In this document: piece by piece, positions 13,601 to 16,476 of the stretch
Position numbering within the stretch: the first letter of the stretch is position 1
Layout of the letters: each line of letters opens with the position of its first letter
DNA from: Thermoplasmata archaeon
GTDB taxonomy: Archaea > Thermoplasmatota > E2 > UBA202 > JdFR-43
NCBI GenBank assembly: GCA_021161135.1
Contig: JAGHBD010000075.1
Span: forward strand, 1 to 16,476
Length of the DNA stretch: 16,476 bases
Direction of reading: 5' to 3'
Notes under the pieces: generated by a model
Database searches by the model: none
The model's input: only the letters and a program-made list of their open reading frames with translations
What the model was told of the DNA's origin: nothing
Position numbers and translations under genes: made by a program

Positions 13601-13893
13601 AAGCCAGTTCTTACAGCCTGTTCAACAACGCTTGCAAAATTTCCTTCCATCGTATCCGCTATTTCAAGTGCAATCTGGAGTGCTGTCTCCTCTCTCCCTT
13701 TCTCCTTCAGGTATTTTCTTATTTTCCTTGCTATCCCTTTTGGTCCAACAAGTTCTTCCACTCTGTCTGCAAGATCTTTTGCAAAAGAAATTTCTACCTC
13801 TGCGCGGGGATCAAAACCCTTTTTTCTTGCCTTTGTGGCTATTTCATAGCAGTTTTTCGCTTCTCTTTCTATCTCTCGAAAATATTTATCCAC
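10627..13893 (-). CDS. polC: DNA polymerase D large subunit DP2
   Basis: Catalytic large subunit of the archaeal replicative polymerase PolD, which pairs with the DP1 exonuclease subunit. In 1088 residues: the N-terminal DP2 region with YFAGPIRSAGGTGEA (131-145); the NCPICINGE and IRGGACLVIAEGLCLKAPK blocks (201-248); an acidic run of Glu at 270-276; GARMGRPEKA (570-579); a mid zinc site at C619/C622/C631/C633; the polymerase active-site loop NCDGDEDA at 837-844 with its acidic residues; and a C-terminal zinc site C1006-x2-C1009 ... C1022-x2-C1025. It ends HSTLDDFFK, a PIP-like motif with His where Gln is usual. No intein interrupts it, although DP2 often carries one. The GTG start at 13893 lies about 23 nt from a TATA-like box. 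Upstream gene separation is 58 bases. Confidence 0.97.
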   Translation of the reverse strand: MDKYFREIEREAKNCYEIATKARKKGFDPRAEVEISFAKDLADRVEELVGPKGIARKIRKYLKEKGREETALQIALEIADTMEGNFASVVEQAVRTGLAILTEGVLVAPIEGISRVEIGKNDDGSKYVDLYFAGPIRSAGGTGEAMSVLIADIVRRKLGIGRYKPTEDEIERYKEEIPLYDRVTHLQYLPSAEEIELIIRNCPICINGEATEDKEVMGKRDLPRVKTNKIRGGACLVIAEGLCLKAPKLLKHVTNLKLEGWDFLKKFVYEEEEEEENKIAPSDKYVKDLIAGRPVLSHPSRKGGFRLRYGRGRTCGLAALAINPATMYLVDEFIAIGTQLKTERPGKGTIATPCDAIEGPMVLLDNGDFIQINSSEEAKEIRHRVKEIIDLGEILVPFGEFAENNAILPPASFCFEWWIQELEEKAKLDEVKQKYDIEDFEKINAEIAFKVSEEYDVPLHPSYNLFWHDISKEELAKLRDAIKNGRYKNGTLYLKRNAEIKEILLKLGALHKEREEYVIEKYAYPLLRCCGFVAKEGKIEEVKKSEKEPMEAVQEMAGIKIMPKALHRIGARMGRPEKAAERKMKASPHILFPVGLAGGRERLLTEAGKVTAELGERKCEKCGRITYKAKCECGGHTYFTGKVRNFEIDIEKEIRKAEIRLNISLPPKIKGVIGLTSHSKTPESIEKGLLRAKHGVFVFKDGTARFDMTNMPLTHFKPYEIGTSVEKLRELGYEYDYMGNKLERDDQICELKPQDVIPSKKCGEYLVKVANFIDEMLVKFYGMEPYYNVEKIEDLIGHLVVGLSPHTSAGVVGRIIGFIDANVCCAHPFFHAAKRRNCDGDEDALMLLLDVLINFSREYIPEKRGGKMDLPLVIATRVSPSEIDKEALNIDLLPRYPLEFYRKTLQCPHPKELEKMMDLVAHRLGTEKEYSNFGFTHDTTHIADGPKTSAYKMLNKMEEKVEAQLALAVKIRAVDERDVASKVIQTHFLPDLMGNLRAFTRQQFRCIKCNTKYRRVPLKGKCPKCGDKIVLTVHERSVKKYLEPAKQLAEKFNVANYTRQRLTLFEKFVTSLFTNDKVKHSTLDDFFK
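10633..10656 (-). other. PIP-like motif at the DP2 C-terminus (Gln replaced by His)
   Basis: Residues 1080-1087 read H-S-T-L-D-D-F-F, matching the archaeal PCNA-binding pattern Q-x-x-L-x-x-F-F except at the first position. The location at the extreme C-terminus of DP2 is the expected one. Confidence 0.6.
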
Positions 13894-13911
13894 ATGCCAA
13901 ATTGAAAAATT

Positions 13912-13920
13912 GAATATAAA
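13912..13920 (-). promoter_or_regulatory. TATA box for polC
   Basis: Minus-strand TTTATATTC, centred about 23 nt before the GTG at 13893, within the 58-base gap after the surface-protein gene. It suggests that polC has its own promoter and a leaderless message. Confidence 0.5.
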
Positions 13921-13951
13921 ACTATTGAAACAGTTTGTAACATGTCATATG

Positions 13952-16432
13952 CTATCCAATTTTCCTCCCGCATTCAGGACATTCTTTAACACGGGTAGCG
14001 CAACTTTTATGAAATGTAGCTCCACACTCACACTTGACAATATTTGCCCCTTCCTTGAATTTTCCAAGACAAATTGTGCATTTTTTTGCTTCCTCAGCAG
14101 CTATGACTTTTTTCTTCCTGCCTTTTCTCAAATAAAGGTATGAAGAAGTGATTGCTATTGCTGCAATTACTGGAATAACATAATACCACATTGCCACCTT
14201 TCCTCCATTTTTTGCTTCAATAGTGGTGAAATGCCATATGCTGCTTTTTTCCATCGCCTCTCCATCGCTCACCACAACATACCACGAATATTCTTTCCCA
14301 TTTTCCAGATTTTTCCATTCAATGCCTGCAACATTTCCAGCTGCCACATTTACGCTTCCGATGGTTGTATTCGTCGAAGCATCATAAAATGTAACAGTGA
14401 GCATATCTCCATCATCATCATATGCCATAACCTTTAGCTCCAAAGAAATAGAAACATTTGTTGAGCCATTTAGAGGGGATAAAATGGTTACATAAGGTGG
14501 ATGATTTATTTTTTTGGTTGTAAACTGCCATATCTCTGAAACATTGCTGGCGCCATTTTCATCCCATGCAACAATGCGCCAGTAATATGTTGTTTTGGGT
14601 TTTAAAGAAACGGGGAAGGAGGGTGAAGATATATGGGATGCTATCTTTTCCATTTCTGATGATGTGCCAAGATAGACATCATAACTTATTGCATCTCCAT
14701 CTTCATCAAAACATTGCCAAGAAAGAGTAACATTCAGATCCACATTTGTTGCTCCATTTTGAGGATAAGGGTTGTATGGCTTTACAGGGGGATGATTTTT
14801 TGAAGGAGGCGATTTTTCCTCAACTGATATAAGCAATGCATCACTCCACTGGCTTTCATAGCCATATTCATCTTTAGCCTTTACCCTTACATAATATTGG
14901 CCAGCTTCATTCCATGAATGCTTCACCTCTATTTTCTCGCCCGATTCATAAAAGTCGCTCCATTCTTCAATGCTTGCATCGCCATCCCAATCGAATCCAT
15001 ATCTTATTTTATCTCCATCATTATCTGTAGCAAGTACATAAAATGTTATTGCCTCTCCAACATAAACACTATAAGATGTTACCTGAACAGAAGGCTTAGA
15101 TGGCGCATCAGGCAATGGATTTATTGAAATGTTGATTATGCCTTCATCTATTCCGCCAAAACCATCCTCTACCCTAAATATAAAGGAATCGGTGCCATAA
15201 TAATTGGCATCTGGTGTATATGTGATGTATGACGGATTGCCTGTAACAGTTCCATGTGATGGAGGTATGGCGATTGAATAGTATAGTGTATCTCCATCCT
15301 CGTCGCTTGCTGTAAGTATAATGGCAATAGGCGTGTCTTCATTTATTTCTATATTTTGGCTATTTGCCACAGGGTTACGATTTTTTGTTGTAAAATGCCA
15401 TTTATCGCTCCTGCTTTCATAAACTCCATCGCTCACCACAACATACCAGTAATATGTTGTGTGCCCAAGCAGCTGTTGATGAATCGAGGCATTAACAATG
15501 CTTCCATTACTCACTCTGGATACCCGATAAATCAAATTGTCGTTTTCATCATAAAATTCAACATCTAAAGCATCGCCATCTGGATCATAAACAAATACAC
15601 TTAAAGTAGGTTTTAAGGAGATATTTATGGAGCCATTTTCTGGATATATGAGCTGTGGCTTTGCCGGCGGATTGTTGGAAATGCCAAAAGAATAATTAAG
15701 CCATGCAATATTTCCAGCATCATCTCTGGCCCTTATCATAAAGGTGTAACTTCCTGTTAGAAGGTCATTGTATGAAACATTCCTGACTTTACTCCATTCA
15801 TGCCATTCCACATCATAGCCATAGAGCATATATGAAAAGCTTATGTTTTGCCAAGGGGAAAAATTATCTGTTGAATTCCATCTGAAATAAACGGAGGTAT
15901 AATCTATGTTTATCGGTGGAAAGTCAATGAGTTGAATGATGGGAGGGGTAAAATCTGTTGTCACACTGCCATTTATTATCTCTACTTCACATTTACTTCC
16001 GTTTTCATCAGATATAACCACATCTGTTAGCCCAATAAATGCAACACCTTCTTTTTTTGCCTGAAAAATTATGGTGGCAAAAACCCCACTTTCATTGATT
16101 GATGCAGAGGAAAAAGCCACAATATTTTTGATTGTGCCGTTCTCATTATCTATAACTGTAAAATTTTCTACCATATCATTTGCCCATAGATCAAAGAGTC
16201 CTCCATTTCTTACCTCTATGGCATCCAGAATGCTGCTATTGAAAACCACATTACATTGAGCTCCAGCAACGGGTTGGGAAGGAATTATAGTTAAATTTAC
16301 CGTTATATTTTCCCCACTTTTCCAATAGTTATGTGACAGATCTACTTTAATAATATTTGCTTCAGCAGCCATTGATAGTGCAAGAATAATCAAAAATGGA
16401 GTCATTGCAATAATCATCGCAACTCTTTTCAT
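13952..16432 (-). CDS. Multidomain surface protein with one membrane anchor and a cytoplasmic RING-like zinc finger
   Basis: 826 residues, role unknown, architecture clear. Residues 1-25: signal peptide. 26-160: cohesin-like domain (GENITVNLTI, later ATIIFQAKKEGVAFIGL). 164-250: Ig-like/FN3-like domain. 253-350, 545-640 and 643-737: three related fibronectin-III-like repeats, each with a DPDGD/DEDGD/DDDGD motif, a YYW/YSW strand and an ending W-(H/Q)-F-T-T. 351-443: cadherin/VCBS-like domain (EDTPIAIILTASDEDGD...YTPDANYYGTDSF). 444-537: PKD-like domain. 748-767: transmembrane helix followed by a basic stop-transfer run (RKGRKKK). 785-821: zinc-finger with ligands C785, C788, C801, C803, H808, C811, C818, C821. 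Many N-glycosylation sequons occur outside. The TATA-like box about 28 nt upstream supports the 16432 ATG. The positive-inside rule places the finger in the cytoplasm. Confidence 0.9.
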   Translation of the reverse strand: MKRVAMIIAMTPFLIILALSMAAEANIIKVDLSHNYWKSGENITVNLTIIPSQPVAGAQCNVVFNSSILDAIEVRNGGLFDLWANDMVENFTVIDNENGTIKNIVAFSSASINESGVFATIIFQAKKEGVAFIGLTDVVISDENGSKCEVEIINGSVTTDFTPPIIQLIDFPPINIDYTSVYFRWNSTDNFSPWQNISFSYMLYGYDVEWHEWSKVRNVSYNDLLTGSYTFMIRARDDAGNIAWLNYSFGISNNPPAKPQLIYPENGSINISLKPTLSVFVYDPDGDALDVEFYDENDNLIYRVSRVSNGSIVNASIHQQLLGHTTYYWYVVVSDGVYESRSDKWHFTTKNRNPVANSQNIEINEDTPIAIILTASDEDGDTLYYSIAIPPSHGTVTGNPSYITYTPDANYYGTDSFIFRVEDGFGGIDEGIINISINPLPDAPSKPSVQVTSYSVYVGEAITFYVLATDNDGDKIRYGFDWDGDASIEEWSDFYESGEKIEVKHSWNEAGQYYVRVKAKDEYGYESQWSDALLISVEEKSPPSKNHPPVKPYNPYPQNGATNVDLNVTLSWQCFDEDGDAISYDVYLGTSSEMEKIASHISSPSFPVSLKPKTTYYWRIVAWDENGASNVSEIWQFTTKKINHPPYVTILSPLNGSTNVSISLELKVMAYDDDGDMLTVTFYDASTNTTIGSVNVAAGNVAGIEWKNLENGKEYSWYVVVSDGEAMEKSSIWHFTTIEAKNGGKVAMWYYVIPVIAAIAITSSYLYLRKGRKKKVIAAEEAKKCTICLGKFKEGANIVKCECGATFHKSCATRVKECPECGRKIG
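13970..14080 (-). other. RING-like C4HC3 zinc-finger region
   Basis: Encodes residues 785-821 of the surface protein with spacing C-x2-C-x12-C-x-C-x4-H-x2-C-x6-C-x2-C, the order of ligands seen in RING-CH/PHD-type cross-brace fingers. Cross-brace folding is inferred from spacing only; a pair of separate zinc knuckles is the alternative. Confidence 0.65.
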
Positions 16433-16455
16433 TCATCTCTGTATTATCTAATCAC

Positions 16456-16466
16456 ATTTAAAATTT
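16456..16466 (-). promoter_or_regulatory. TATA box for the surface protein
   Basis: Minus-strand AAATTTTAAAT, centred about 28 nt before the ATG at 16432. The remaining bases to the window edge are AT-rich and hold no gene. Confidence 0.5.
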
Positions 16467-16476
16467 GGGTTTATAA

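Noticed and set aside
16467..16476. GGGTTTATAA at the right edge as a promoter for a plus-strand gene
   Set aside because: Only a few bases remain and no coding sequence follows within the window, so it cannot be supported.

Overview
The window looks like a piece of a euryarchaeal chromosome, most plausibly from a Thermoplasmata-like lineage. Evidence: the euryarchaeal PolD large subunit (DP2), an archaeal TyrRS, an archaeal RNase J, a Hef-type helicase that lacks the XPF nuclease half (an arrangement known from Thermoplasma), a tRNA-Phe gene with no encoded CCA, and TATA-like boxes about 22-28 nt upstream of most start codons, which implies many leaderless or nearly leaderless mRNAs. Lineage placement is inference; I could not run a search.

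Layout. The left edge holds the 3' end of an unidentified, very AT-rich gene (3-176). Next come tyrS (238-1251, -) and a small secreted Ig-like protein (1287-1724, -). Divergent from these run RNase J (1819-3123, +) and Hef (3164-4744, +). Hef ends exactly where a convergent secreted C45-family (penicillin acylase-like) hydrolase ends (4745-6067, -). Divergent from that gene is a large secreted protein joining a NosD-type beta-helix, calcium-loop repeats and a metzincin-like zinc protease (6161-8449, +). Its 3' end overlaps the 3' end of a CDP-alcohol phosphatidyltransferase by 26 bp.

The rest is all on the minus strand. In transcription order it is: a multidomain surface protein with a cytoplasmic RING-like finger (13952-16432), polC/DP2 (10627-13893), a SPASM radical SAM enzyme (9567-10589), a possible 46-codon ORF coupled to it by ATGA (9430-9570), a winged-helix protein (9144-9455), tRNA-Phe (9080-9153) and the phosphatidyltransferase (8424-9074). 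The last three are fused at the nucleotide level: the winged-helix stop codon lies inside the tRNA, and the phosphatidyltransferase ATG follows the tRNA's T5 tract directly.

Functionally the window mixes housekeeping genes (translation, replication, fork repair, RNA decay, lipid head-group synthesis) with an extracellular hydrolase and adhesion set typical of a peptide-degrading heterotroph. The observations most worth following are the transmembrane surface protein with a RING-like tail, the tRNA-Phe interlocked with its two protein-coding neighbours, and the peptide-modifying-type radical SAM gene with a translationally coupled tiny ORF carrying a W-x-W-x-R motif. Coding density is very high. 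No gap exceeds about 110 bases, and I saw no insertion sequence, CRISPR array, intein or rRNA.
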